From: Streptomyces sp. GESEQ-35
GTDB taxonomy: Bacteria; Actinomycetota; Actinomycetes; Streptomycetales; Streptomycetaceae
Length of the DNA: 64,000 nucleotides
Assembly: GCF_017948485.1 (NCBI RefSeq)
Contig: NZ_JAFFSX010000021.1
Span: 143,276-207,275 of the forward strand
Direction of reading: 5' to 3'
Shown here: positions 9,549 through 17,845 of the stretch, one piece after another
How positions within the stretch are numbered: position 1 is the stretch's first letter
Layout of the letters: each line of letters starts with the position of its first letter
Position numbers and translations under genes: made by a program
The notes under the pieces: generated by a model
Databases searched by the model: none
What the model was told of the DNA's origin: nothing
Seen by the model: the letters and a program-made list of their open reading frames with translations, nothing else

Positions 9549-9772
9549 TCCTACCTTTCAAGCATGGGTTTCCACTGGTCATTCGTAAGACCGGTGGGCC
9601 CAGGGGCTCCGGGTATGGCTGTCATGGAGGAGACGATCGGATGGCTCAGAGAACATGGCCGCCCGGAGCCCCGCGACGACTCGACCGCCAATTGGGATAC
9701 GCGACTTGATCGCTCTGTAGGACTACGTCGGCGAGGTCGTCTGCGGGGTGGACTGACGACGAGCTGACGGAG
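9549..9772 (+). ncRNA. IS110-type left end, copy 1 (candidate bridge-RNA region)
   Basis: Non-coding stretch upstream of the dead IS110 transposase. It starts TCCTACCTTTCA and matches two other segments in the window (31284-31506 and 41125-41306, reverse). It folds a hairpin with arms CCACTGGTC (9572-9580) and GACCGGTGG (9589-9597) around ATTCGTAA. The arms differ between the three copies but keep pairing, which supports a structured RNA. IS110-family elements encode a bridge RNA in this position; that role here is inferred. Confidence 0.5.
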
Positions 9773-10316
9773 GTGGCCGTGCCCAGATTTGGGCCGGGAT
9801 GAGCAAAGGAGCATCACCACTGTGTGGTGATCAACGAGCGAGGCGAACGGCTGCTGTCCCGCCGAGTCCTGAATGACGAGGCGGCCCTGCTGGAGCTGAT
9901 TCGCGACGTCCTGGACATCAACCAGGAAGTGTTGTGGGCGGTGGACGTCAATCATGGCGATGCCGCGCTGCGATCGGTCTGCTGCTCAACCACGGTCAGC
10001 CCATGGCCTACCTCACCGGCCTGGCCGTCCACCGTGCGTCCGGCACCTACCGCGGTGAGGGCAAGACCGACGCCAAGGATGCCTTCGTCATCGCCGACCA
10101 GGCCCGCATGCGTCGCGACCCGGGCCTGCTGCGGCCCGGCGACGAGATAGCCGTCGACCTGCGTATCCTCACCACCCGCCGCACCGATCTCGCAGGCGAC
10201 CGCACCCGTCAGATCAACCGGCTCCGCGCCCAACTGCTGGAGTTCTTCCCCGCGTTGGAACGTGCGCTGGACCTGACCAACAAGGGTCCCGTCATTCTCC
10301 TGAGAGCCTGTGTCTG
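9773..10316 (+). pseudogene. IS110-family transposase, frameshifted and 3'-truncated
   Basis: The sequence parallels the second copy at 31507-32701. Conserved stretches include the segment before the IGLLLNHGQPMAYLTGLAVH region, GKTDAKDAFVIADQAR (part of the DEDD catalytic core) and LRAQLLEFFPALERALDLTN. At least two frameshifts are needed (just after the GTG at 9773 and near 9965). The gene stops abruptly after about 170 codons, where the inverted repeat at 10307-10354 begins. It cannot produce a full transposase. Confidence 0.7.
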
Positions 10317-10354
10317 AGCCTCACATGACAAGTTGAGCGGGGCTCAGACACAGG
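10307..10354. repeat. perfect 14-bp inverted repeat
   Basis: CCTGTGTCTGAGCC at 10307-10320 is perfectly complementary to GGCTCAGACACAGG at 10341-10354, with a 20-nt spacer. It sits exactly where the IS110 copy is truncated. It may be a solo pair of insertion-sequence ends, a small non-autonomous element or a strong hairpin terminator. No run of T follows. Confidence 0.55.
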
Positions 10355-10629
10355 TCAGGGCGCTATCGCATGGACGTATCCGCCCGTTGACCTACTTAGA
10401 ACCACCGCGGATAGGTGCCCTCGACGGCGGACTTCAGGATCTTGGAGTGCTTCGGGCAGACCCCGGAGATGCCGTCATTGGACACCATCTCCCCGTCGTC
10501 CTACACCAGTTCCTTCGTCGCCAGCCACTGTGCCGGCGGCATCCCCTCCATCTCCTACGTGGTACGAGGGCGGCGACGCCGGCTACATCGAGTACCGAGC
10601 CACCAGTACTGAGCGCGGAACCGGCCTAC
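10355..10629. other. intergenic region, nothing recognised
   Basis: No ORF here has protein-like composition or a ribosome site, and no repeat or hairpin stands out beyond the inverted repeat at its left border. It is probably decayed sequence between the IS110 remnant and the HxlR gene. Confidence 0.4.
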
Positions 10630-11040
10630 CTATCCGTCATCGACCTCCTGGTCGGCGGCCTCGTTGGCGCGGTCGATCTCGGCCATGTGCTCCTCCGCCC
10701 AGGTCCGCAGCCCCGCAAGCGCGGCCTCCAGGGACAGCCCGAGTCCGGTGAGCCGGTAGAAGACCCGCGGCGGCACGGTAGGTTCCACCCGGCGCGACAC
10801 CAGCCCATCGCGGGTCAGGCTTCGCAGCGTCACGGACAGCATCTTCTGCGAGACGCCAGGCATCCGGCGTCTCAGCTCCGCGAAGCGCACCTCGTCCGGT
10901 GCGGCATCGGCGAGCGCCTTGACGGCCATGGACGTCCACTTCGTACCTATGCGATCCAGCAACTGCCGCGTCGGGCACCGGGGATCGAACAGATCGCCGC
11001 GCACCCCGCGACCGACGGCCCGGGCTTCTTGGGTGGTCAC
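10630..11040 (-). CDS. HxlR-family transcriptional regulator
   Basis: A 136-residue winged-helix regulator. Typical HxlR features are visible: an N-terminal Cys (DPRCPTRQLLDRIG), KWTSMAVKALADA, the recognition region FAELRRRMPGVSQKMLSVTL, then LTRDGLVSRRVEPTVPPRVFY and LTGLGLSLEAAL. The Cys in the N-terminal helix is the residue that senses electrophiles or redox change in some family members. It starts at GTG 11040 and is transcribed away from the alpha/beta hydrolase gene, so it probably controls itself and that enzyme from the shared 100-bp gap. Confidence 0.85.
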   Translation of the reverse strand: MTTQEARAVGRGVRGDLFDPRCPTRQLLDRIGTKWTSMAVKALADAAPDEVRFAELRRRMPGVSQKMLSVTLRSLTRDGLVSRRVEPTVPPRVFYRLTGLGLSLEAALAGLRTWAEEHMAEIDRANEAADQEVDDG

Positions 11041-11090
11041 CTGTGGCTCACCACCTTCCCTGAAAGTGCCGTCTAGGCAGCGGTCGGACA

Positions 11091-11123
11091 GTTACCTATC
11101 GTTCTGTGGTCACCAATGGTAAC
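11091..11123. promoter_or_regulatory. candidate HxlR operator in divergent promoter
   Basis: The gap between the HxlR gene and the hydrolase gene contains GTTACC at 11091-11096 and its inverse GGTAAC at 11118-11123, separated by 21 bp (about two helical turns between arms). A dyad in this position is expected for a dimeric winged-helix regulator. The assignment rests on position and symmetry only. Confidence 0.35.
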
Positions 11124-11140
11124 CAACCGCAGGAGCCGTC

Positions 11141-11998
11141 TTGCCCGCCACCACCGCACACCAACTGCGCCGCATCGCGACGAACGGCGTCCAACTCAAC
11201 GTCGCAATCGCCGGGGACGGACCTGCGGTTCTCCTGCTGCACGGCTTCCCGCACACCTGGCAACTCTGGAGCGACATCATGGGCCGACTGGCCGGGCAGT
11301 ACCGGGTCATTGCCCCGGACCTGCGAGGCTTCGGTGCCAGTACACGAGCCGTCGAGGGTTACGACGCAGGCACCCTCGCCGCCGACGCCGAAGGGCTGCT
11401 CGTCGCACTCGGCGAGCCCTCGGCAGCAGTGGTCGGCATCGACGCGGGCACCGCCCCCGCCGTCCTGCTCGCGCTGCGTCGGCCCGGCCTCGTCCGGCGC
11501 CTGGTCGTGATGGAGGCACTGCTCGGCCGCCTGCCGGGAGCAGAACACGTCATCGCGGGCGGCGCCCCGTGGTGGTTCGGCTTCCACGCCGTCCCCGGCC
11601 TCGCCGAGACCGTCCTGGCCGGCAACGAGGCCCCGTACATCGACTGGTTCCTCGACTCGGGGACGCTCGGGCGAGGAGTACCCGACGACATCCGTGCGGC
11701 CTTCGGCCACGCGTTCACCGGGAACGGGGCTCTGCGCTGCGCGTTCTCCTATTACCGGGCCCTGCCCACCAGCGCGCAGCAGATCCAGGACGCCGTCGCG
11801 AAGGCTCGGCTGACCATGCCCACCATGGCCGTCGGCTCTCACCCCGTCGGCACCGGGCTCGAACGCCAACTCCGTCCCATCGCCGATGACCTGGTCGGAC
11901 ACCATCTCCAGGACTGCGGCCACATCATCCCCCTCGACCGCCCCGACGCATTGTTCGCGCTCCTTGCTCCCTTCCTCTCCGCCGATCTGCCGAAGTGA
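11141..11998 (+). CDS. alpha/beta hydrolase with Asp nucleophile (epoxide hydrolase/dehalogenase type)
   Basis: A 285-residue cytosolic alpha/beta-hydrolase. Visible elements are the oxyanion loop HGFPHTW, the strand-turn DLRGFGAS, and a nucleophile elbow GIDAGT. The elbow carries Asp rather than Ser, as in epoxide hydrolases and haloalkane dehalogenases. The catalytic His is in DCGHIIPLDRPD near the C-terminus. The start is TTG 11141 with AGGAG at 11131-11135. It is divergent from an HxlR regulator, suggesting induction by a reactive substrate. The substrate cannot be predicted. Confidence 0.8.
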   Translation: MPATTAHQLRRIATNGVQLNVAIAGDGPAVLLLHGFPHTWQLWSDIMGRLAGQYRVIAPDLRGFGASTRAVEGYDAGTLAADAEGLLVALGEPSAAVVGIDAGTAPAVLLALRRPGLVRRLVVMEALLGRLPGAEHVIAGGAPWWFGFHAVPGLAETVLAGNEAPYIDWFLDSGTLGRGVPDDIRAAFGHAFTGNGALRCAFSYYRALPTSAQQIQDAVAKARLTMPTMAVGSHPVGTGLERQLRPIADDLVGHHLQDCGHIIPLDRPDALFALLAPFLSADLPK

Positions 11999-12016
11999 CC
12001 GGAGCGGGCCGAAGGA

Positions 12017-12241
12017 TCACGGTCGGCGGTTCGGGCGTTCGTCCCAGCGGTGAGTTGTCCAGGACCGCCGGATCAGGTTGCGCACGGTGATGATTGTGTC
12101 GGCGAGGTCGAAGAAGGCATCAATGACAGTGACGCGACGCTCATAGCAGCGGGCGAGACGGTGAAAGGCGTTCTGCCACGCGTGAGTGCGTTCGACGTAC
12201 CAACGCCGACTGGCCTGAATGGGCGCCTTCTCCCCCTTGTG
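12017..12241 (-). pseudogene. IS5-family transposase, 3' half (split by transposon)
   Basis: The minus strand reads HKGEKAPIQASRRW, VERTHAWQNAFHRLARCYER and a C-terminal IITVRNLIRRSW helix, the end of an IS5-family DDE transposase. Its 5' half lies at 17876-18500. The two halves are separated by the 12242-17875 transposon and share CCTTGTG at the junction. Removing the transposon and one repeat joins them in frame (GRIAHK to GEKAPIQ) into a protein of about 280 residues. Confidence 0.85.
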
Positions 12242-12300
12242 TGTTGGACGACTCTCTGTATGAGCACGTAGCCGGGGGTCGGCGACACTCGCGGTGGACA
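12242..12300 (+). repeat. transposon left end with repeated transposase-binding-like motifs
   Basis: The terminal motif TGTTGGACGACTCTCTG followed by ATGAGCACG is echoed about 35 bp inside by GGCGACACTCGCGG followed by CATGAGTG. The right end shows the same type of terminal motif and a weaker internal copy (GTTGTTGACGTGCGGG). Repeated sites at both ends are typical of TnsB/MuA-class transposases. Confidence 0.6.
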
Positions 12301-12376
12301 TGAGTGCTGATCTTGGTGGGCAGCCTGATCTTGCTTCGTGCACGACGACACGGTGTGCACGAGGTGGAGGTGTGAG

Positions 12377-12961
12377 GTGCTCATCGTCGACACCGACGTC
12401 GTGCTCGTGGAACGCCAGCTGCGGGCTGGTGAGTTGACGTGTCCTGCGTGCGGGGCCGTGCTCGCGCCGTGGGGACACGGCCGGCCGCGGGAGATCCGTG
12501 GTGATCTTGGGTCACGGCTGTTCGTACGTCCTCGTCGTTCACGCTGTACCGGCTGCCAGGTCACGCACGTGCTGCTGCCGGAGATGCTGTGGCCGCGGCG
12601 GTCGGATGCGGCCGAGGTGGTCGGGGCCGGGCTGGAGATAGCTGCCCTGGGCATGGGGCACCGCCAGGTCGCCGCTCATCTGGGGCTGGCGGACGGCACG
12701 GTCCGCGGCTGGATCCGCCGCTTCCGCCGCAGGTCGGAGGACGTGCGCCGGTACTTCACCGTCGCCCTGGTCGCGCTCGCGGACGATCCGGTGATGCCGG
12801 AACCGACACAGACGCCGCTGTCGGATGCCGTCTCGGTCGTCGCGGCCGCCCATCGCGCGGCCGTGACAAAGTGGCCGCAGATGAACACGGTGTCGCGATG
12901 GGTCTTCGCCGGCCGGGCGATAGATGGCCGGGTGCTGACCTGCACTCCTTCAGCCAGTTGA
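12377..12961 (+). CDS. DUF6431-type zinc-finger/helix-turn-helix protein of the transposon
   Basis: A 194-residue protein. Near the N-terminus CPACG and, 40 residues on, RCTGC form a likely zinc knuckle. The middle holds a helix-turn-helix (RQVAAHLGLADGTVRGWIRRF). Proteins of this kind are found next to DDE transposases in actinobacterial elements, where they probably bind element or target DNA. GTG 12377 is chosen because GGAGG lies 6 nt upstream; an upstream in-frame GTG at 12338 has no such site. It is the first gene of the transposon's plus-strand operon. Confidence 0.65.
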   Translation: MLIVDTDVVLVERQLRAGELTCPACGAVLAPWGHGRPREIRGDLGSRLFVRPRRSRCTGCQVTHVLLPEMLWPRRSDAAEVVGAGLEIAALGMGHRQVAAHLGLADGTVRGWIRRFRRRSEDVRRYFTVALVALADDPVMPEPTQTPLSDAVSVVAAAHRAAVTKWPQMNTVSRWVFAGRAIDGRVLTCTPSAS

Positions 12962-13066
12962 TCAACACGGGCCGCCCCTGGGCGGCGATCGGAGGCGCCG
13001 GAAGTCTTGATCGTGTCCGCCCCAAGAGGAGGCGGACGCTGATCGAGATGCGAGGAGAGTCCGCGC

Positions 13067-14422
13067 ATGGCATTGAGCGAGGACGAGGACCGCCGCCGGG
13101 CGGAGAAGGCCCGGCAGGTCGGTCTGTTCCGCTATTCCCTGATCCAGGACCTGCTGGACAACAGCCTGACGACCCGCGAACGAGGCCGCCTCGCACGGGA
13201 GTTGGCAGAGAAGGAACACACTGATCCGTTCGGCCGGCAGGTGAAGGTGTCCAGGGGCACGATCGACCGGTGGACGCGGGACTACCGCGGCGGTGGGTTC
13301 GCCGCGCTGGTCCCCGAGCCGCGCAAGGCGGTCCCCCGGACGCCGCCGGAAGTGCTGGAGCTGGCGGCCGCGCTGAAGCGGGAGAACGTTGGCCGGACGG
13401 CCGCGCAGATCCAGCGGATCCTGCGGACCACGCAGGGCTGGTCGCCGACCGAGCGCACACTCCAGCGGCACTTCGTGAACGCCGGCCTGACCGGGGCCAG
13501 CAGCGACAGGAGCGTCTTCGGCCGGTTCGAGGCCACCCGCGGCAACGAGTTGTGGACCGGGGACGCCCTGCACGGGCCGAAGATCGGCGGCCGGAAAACG
13601 TACTTGTTCGCGTTCATCGACGACCACTCCCGGGCGATCGTGGGGCACCGTTTTGGGTTCGCGGAGGACACCGTCCGTCTCGCCGCGGCCCTGCGGCCGG
13701 CCCTGTCGGCCCGCGGGGTCCCGGAGTCGATCTACGTCGACAACGGGAGTGCCTTCGTGGACACGTGGCTCTTGCGGGCCTGCGCGTCGCTGGCGATCCG
13801 GCTGACCCACTCCAAGCCGGGACGGCCGCAGGGACGCGGGAAAATCGAACGGTTCTTCCGCACCGTCAGGGATCAGTTCCTCGTTGAACTCGACGAGGAA
13901 CGTGTCGGCCAGATCGAGCATCTCACCGAGCTGAACAGGCTGTTCACCGCCTGGGTGGAGACGGTCTATCACCGCGCGGTGCACTCGGAGACCGGACAGC
14001 CGTCGATCGAACGCTGGCTTTCTTCGATTCCCACGCCGCTGCCGCTGCCCTCCCCGGCCGATCTGCGGGAGGCGTTCTTGTGGTCGGAGTTCCGCACCGT
14101 GACCAAGACCGCGACGGTTTCGCTGCACGGCAACTCCTACGGAGTCGACCCGTCGCTGGCCGGGGCGAGGATCGAGGTGGTCTTCGACCCGTTCGACCTG
14201 ACCGACATCGAGGTGAGGGCCTCCGGCAAGACGGTGGGCAAGGCCCTCCCGCACCACGTCGGCCGTCACGCCCACCCGAAGGCGAGCCCGGAGACTCCGG
14301 CCGAGCCGGCACCGCCGACCGGGATCGACTACCTCAAGATCCTAGACGAGGCCCACACCGCGAACACCGCCAAGGGCATCAACTACTCGTCCCTGATGGA
14401 CGATTCGCGGGGCCGACAGTGA
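13067..14422 (+). CDS. DDE (rve-type) transposase of the transposon
   Basis: A 451-residue transposase of the integrase-core/Mu type. The N-terminus carries a helix-turn-helix (SRGTIDRWTRDYRGGGFAAL). The catalytic triad is visible as Asp in LWTGDALHG, Asp in YVDNGSAF and Glu in GRGKIERFFRTV. A C-terminal beta-barrel-like domain follows (TVSLHGNSYGVDPSLAGARI), like Mu transposase C. ATG 13067 is preceded by GAGGAGAG. The stop overlaps the GTG of the next gene, so the transposition genes form one operon. The gene is intact. Confidence 0.85.
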   Translation: MALSEDEDRRRAEKARQVGLFRYSLIQDLLDNSLTTRERGRLARELAEKEHTDPFGRQVKVSRGTIDRWTRDYRGGGFAALVPEPRKAVPRTPPEVLELAAALKRENVGRTAAQIQRILRTTQGWSPTERTLQRHFVNAGLTGASSDRSVFGRFEATRGNELWTGDALHGPKIGGRKTYLFAFIDDHSRAIVGHRFGFAEDTVRLAAALRPALSARGVPESIYVDNGSAFVDTWLLRACASLAIRLTHSKPGRPQGRGKIERFFRTVRDQFLVELDEERVGQIEHLTELNRLFTAWVETVYHRAVHSETGQPSIERWLSSIPTPLPLPSPADLREAFLWSEFRTVTKTATVSLHGNSYGVDPSLAGARIEVVFDPFDLTDIEVRASGKTVGKALPHHVGRHAHPKASPETPAEPAPPTGIDYLKILDEAHTANTAKGINYSSLMDDSRGRQ

Positions 14423-14697
14423 AGCCGGCCCGAGCTGCAGAGTTGTACGTCGACCCCGAACCCGACCTGTTCATGCTCACGCCCCGCGAACTGGCCGACC
14501 GGGCCCTGGCCCTGGCCGAGGTCTGCTGCCACCGGGCCGAACACGACGCCGGACCTCTCGACACTCCCGCCGTCCGCACCGCTTTCCGCTCGGTCCGTCT
14601 CGCCGTCCGGCTGGGACAGCGGGCCGCGGCCGCCGAGTCGGCCGAACTCGCCGCCGCCCAGGCGGAGTTCTGTCCCTGCCCCAGGAGGATTCCTTGA
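14419..14697 (+). CDS. small transposon protein of unknown function
   Basis: A 92-residue protein, GTG start overlapping the transposase stop by four bases and its own stop overlapping the TTG of the ATPase. It is alanine-rich and helical (ELADRALALAEVCCHRAEHD, then VRLAVRLGQRAAAAESAELA). The tight overlaps argue that it is translated. It may bridge the transposase and the ATPase, but no known domain is visible. Confidence 0.55.
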   Translation: MKPARAAELYVDPEPDLFMLTPRELADRALALAEVCCHRAEHDAGPLDTPAVRTAFRSVRLAVRLGQRAAAAESAELAAAQAEFCPCPRRIP

Positions 14698-15313
14698 TCG
14701 ACCGTGTCCAGGGTTACTACGGATTCACCCGCGTCCCCCTCGGCCGTGACCTGGCCCCCTCCATGCTCCACCAGCACATCTCCCACCGGGAGGCCGCGGC
14801 CCGCATCGCCTGGTGCATCAACAACCGGGCGATCGGCGTGGTCACCGGCGAGGTCGGCGCGGGCAAGACCGTCGCCCTCAAAGGCGCCGTCTCCTCGCTC
14901 GATCCGGCCCGCTTCACCGTGATCTACCAGCCCAACCCGGAGGTCGGCATGCGCGGCCTCTACGACCGCATCGTCACCAGCCTCGGCGGCACCCCGAAAT
15001 ACCAGTCCGCCGCTCTCGCAGCTCAGGCGTCCGCCGCGCTGGCCGCCGAGGTCGACGAGCGCGGACGCACCCCCGCGGTCGTGATCGACGAGTCGCACCT
15101 CCTGGACCACCACGAGCTGGACGCGATCCGCATGCTCACCAACTACGACATGGACTCCACGACGCCGTTCGCGGTGTTGCTGATCGGCCAGCCCACCCTG
15201 CGCAAGCGGATGAAGCACGGCGTCCTGGCGGCCCTGGACCAGCGGATCGCGATCAGCTACCAGATGCCGACCATGACGAAGGATGAGACGGCCAGCTACA
15301 TCAAGCACCACCT

Positions 15314-15649
15314 AATGGTGGCTCGCGGGGCCGGTGAAACCTGAAGCACCACCGGGTCGGAACCCTGTGATCAGACGGGTTCACCGGCCCCGTCCTTGCG
15401 GTGCTGCCGCTAGTGATCACGCGATCCAGCCGATGATGTTCGTGGTCCGAGCCCCTCGCGGGAAACACCTCTCAGCTCACTGGGAGCTTTCGAGCCCCTT
15501 ACAAAGACCGAGGAACCCGCGGGCAGCTGGGGTCACGAACGGCTGATCGGTGATGGGCCATCAGAGCCCTTCCATTAGGGAGTCGCGTGCCTCCACGGCT
15601 GTGACCACCAGCAACACGCACTCCCGACGGAAGGACGTGAAACCAACCC
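15314..15649 (+). ncRNA. IS110 left-end region, candidate bridge RNA
   Basis: A 335-bp stretch with no convincing ORF between the element's left edge and its transposase. A strong hairpin has arms GGGGCCGGTGAAACC (15327-15341) and GGGTTCACCGGCCCC (15377-15391), pairing at 14 of 15 positions. Further G/C-rich stems are possible downstream. In IS110-family elements this region is transcribed as the bridge RNA that pairs with target and donor DNA. The exact transcript ends cannot be read from sequence. Confidence 0.55.
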
Positions 15650-16891
15650 ATGAGGATCTACTGCGGAATCGACTGGGCCAGCGACCACCACGACCTCGCC
15701 CTGGTCGACGCAGACGGCACCCTTGTGGCCCGGGCCAGGATCAGCGACGACATCGCCGGCCTCCAACAACTCCTCAGCCTGCTGGCCGAACACGGCGACA
15801 CCCTCGAAACCCGCATACCAGTGGCAATCGAGACTTCCCGGGGACTGCTGGTGGCCTGCCTGCGAGCCACCGGACGGCCCATCTATGCGATCAACCCGCT
15901 GGCAGCGTCCCGGTACCGCGAACGCCACACGGTCGTGCGCAAGAAGTCCGACCACCTCGATGCGATGGTCCTCGCCAACATTTTGCGCACCGATGCCTCA
16001 GCCCACCGGACGCTCCCCGCGAACAGCGAACTCGCCCAGTCCGTCGCCGTTTTGGCCCGCGCACAGCAGGACGCAGTCTGGGACCGCACGCGGGCGGGCA
16101 ACAAACTCCGCTCCCACCTGCGTGAGTACTTCCCCGGCTACCTCGCCGCCGTCCAACCGATCCTTGGTGGACTGTGCTCACCCCTCGCACGCGCCCTCCT
16201 CGCCGCCGCACCCACTCCGGCCCGAGCCGCCACTCTGCCCAGAGCCCAACTGCGAGCCGTGCTGAAGCGGGCCGGGCGACAGCGTGGCATCGAAGCCGAG
16301 GCGACACGTCTTCGCGCAGCCCTGCGCAGCCCTCAGATGCGCCAACTCCCGCTGGTCGAGGAGGCGATGGGCCGTCAGACCCTGACCTTGCTGCGGAAGC
16401 TGGATGCCGCCTGCACCAGCGCGGACGAACTTGCCGAAGCGGCGGTGGAGACGTTTGAGAGGCACCCGGACTCCGAGATCATCACCAGCTTTCCCGGGCT
16501 CGGCTCGCTCACCGGTGCCCGGATACTTGCCGAGATCGGCGACGACCGGTCCCGCTTCGCCGACGCCCGGGCTCTCAAGTCCTACGCCGGAGCGGCACCG
16601 GTGACCCGGGCGTCCGGCAAGAGCATGTCCGTCAAGGCCCGCCGCATCAAGAACCAGCGTCTCGCCGCTGCCGGCTACATCTGGGCCTTCGCCTCCCTCA
16701 CGGCCTCATCCGGCGCCAGAGCCCACTACGACCGCAGACGCGCCCACGGCGATCGCCACATCTCCGCCTTGCGCAATCTCTTCAACCGCATGATCGGTTG
16801 CCTCCACCACTGCCTCGACAACCGCGTCCGCTACGACGAGATCATCGCATTTCCCACCGAGCCCGAACCGGTCCTCGCGACCGCAGCTTGA
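15650..16891 (+). CDS. IS110-family transposase (DEDD type), intact
   Basis: A 413-residue RNA-guided-type recombinase. The N-terminal RuvC-like domain shows GIDWASDHHD, AIETSRG and KKSDHLDAMVLA, giving the D-E-D-D catalytic residues. A helical linker follows. The C-terminal Tnp domain has PGLGSLTGARILAEIGD and SYAGAAPVTRASGKS, the latter carrying the catalytic serine of this family. The length is normal and no frameshift is seen. Its group differs from the two dead IS110 copies at 9.8 and 31.5 kb. Confidence 0.92.
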   Translation: MRIYCGIDWASDHHDLALVDADGTLVARARISDDIAGLQQLLSLLAEHGDTLETRIPVAIETSRGLLVACLRATGRPIYAINPLAASRYRERHTVVRKKSDHLDAMVLANILRTDASAHRTLPANSELAQSVAVLARAQQDAVWDRTRAGNKLRSHLREYFPGYLAAVQPILGGLCSPLARALLAAAPTPARAATLPRAQLRAVLKRAGRQRGIEAEATRLRAALRSPQMRQLPLVEEAMGRQTLTLLRKLDAACTSADELAEAAVETFERHPDSEIITSFPGLGSLTGARILAEIGDDRSRFADARALKSYAGAAPVTRASGKSMSVKARRIKNQRLAAAGYIWAFASLTASSGARAHYDRRRAHGDRHISALRNLFNRMIGCLHHCLDNRVRYDEIIAFPTEPEPVLATAA

Positions 16892-17126
16892 CTCCTTAAA
16901 CGCATCGGATGTCTGACCATCGCCGGACGGTCCGATCCACTGTTCTCCGACGACGCCGTCGACCTGATCCACCTCACCAGCCGCGGCCTGCCCCGCTCGG
17001 TCAACAACATCGCTCTGCAGTCCCTCATCGCAGCGTTCGCCGACGAGAAGAGCATCGTGGACGAGTCCTCCACCCGCCTCGCCATCACCGAGACACACGC
17101 GACGGATTGACCACCGGCTCTGCCGA

Positions 17127-17657
17127 TCAGGCAGCAGCCCGCAGATCCCCCGCCGTCAGCAACGACACCAGGCGGATGCCCTCGGCCGCGAGGGCATCCG
17201 CACCACCTTGCTCACGGTCAATCACACACAAAGCCTCGCGCACCTGGGCACCCAGACCACGCAGGTCCGCGGTCGACAGCACGATCTGCCCGCCGCTGGT
17301 GACCACATCCTCAACAACCAGCACCCGACGGCCCTCGACCTCGGCACCCTCGGCGAGACGGCAGGTGCCATACGGCTTGGCCTGCTTGCGCACGAACGCG
17401 CAGGGCAGACCCGTATGCCGGCCGAGCGCGGTCACCACCGGGATGCCGCCCATCTCCAGACCGGCCAGCACCTCCGTGTCGGACGGCACCAGCGGCGCCA
17501 TCCGCAAGGCGATCTCGTCCAGCAGCACGGGATCGCCTTCGAACCGGTACTTATCGAAGTACTCCGTGGCGGCACGGCCGGACCGAAGCGTGAAATGGCC
17601 CTCCAGATGAGAGACCGCATGGATGCGACGAGCAAGATCAGAATGTGTCACAGGCAT
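17127..17657 (-). CDS. pyrE: orotate phosphoribosyltransferase, transposon cargo
   Basis: A 176-residue enzyme that makes orotidine 5'-phosphate from orotate and PRPP in pyrimidine synthesis. The PRPP-binding loop VLVVEDVVTSGGQ and the preceding KPYG segment are present, along with FTLRSGRAATEYFDKY near the N-terminus. ATG 17657 has GGAAG upstream. It lies inside the transposon, on the opposite strand from the transposition genes. The housekeeping copy is presumably elsewhere, so this is a transferred second pyrE. Its benefit to the host or element is unknown. Confidence 0.85.
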   Translation of the reverse strand: MPVTHSDLARRIHAVSHLEGHFTLRSGRAATEYFDKYRFEGDPVLLDEIALRMAPLVPSDTEVLAGLEMGGIPVVTALGRHTGLPCAFVRKQAKPYGTCRLAEGAEVEGRRVLVVEDVVTSGGQIVLSTADLRGLGAQVREALCVIDREQGGADALAAEGIRLVSLLTAGDLRAAA

Positions 17658-17783
17658 CCAGTCTTCCAGGCATCGCGCCGAGCCAATACTCGTACTCGCT
17701 GCGCAGGGCCAGGTCCAGGTCCAGGAGGCCCACCCTCCATGCCGACACCGTGAACACGAAGCCGACACCGTGAGCACCAAACA

Positions 17784-17808
17784 CCCCTGCGGCCTACGGC
17801 CGCAGGGG
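17784..17808. terminator. strong bidirectional-type hairpin near transposon right end
   Basis: CCCCTGCGGCC (17784-17794) pairs perfectly with GGCCGCAGGGG (17798-17808) around TAC. An 11-bp perfect stem with a 3-nt loop outside any gene is terminator-like, though only weak T content follows. It lies between pyrE's upstream side and the right end of the transposon. Confidence 0.55.
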
Positions 17809-17845
17809 CGTTCTCACTCCCGCACGTCAACAACGACAGTGACGC

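Larger units (their letters stand above)
15314..16914 (+). mobile_element. IS110-family insertion sequence (intact, 1.6 kb)
   Basis: The element is inserted in the ATPase gene with the dinucleotide CT at both junctions (15312-15313 and 16913-16914), which fits the CT core used by some IS110-family elements. There are no terminal inverted repeats and no longer duplication, as expected for this family. It contains a non-coding left end of about 335 bp, one intact transposase gene and a short right end. Confidence 0.85.
14694..17110 (+). pseudogene. ExeA/TnsC-like AAA ATPase, split by IS110 insertion
   Basis: The 5' part (TTG 14694, AGGAGG 8 nt upstream) carries Walker A GEVGAGKT and Walker B AVVIDESHLL. 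It breaks off after KHHL at 15313. The 3' part resumes at 16915 with TIAGRSDPLFSDDAVDLI, then TSRGLPRSVNNIALQSL, and stops at 17110. Removing 15314-16914 restores one 271-residue ATPase of the ExeA/TniB/TnsC type. Such ATPases choose targets and activate DDE transposases. In the present form the 5' fragment ends at TGA 15342-15344, lacking its C-terminal lid. Confidence 0.85.

Noticed and set aside
14694..15344. 216-residue ATPase as an intact gene
   Set aside because: The C-terminal lid is missing and is found at 16915-17110 after the IS110 element, so it is a split gene.
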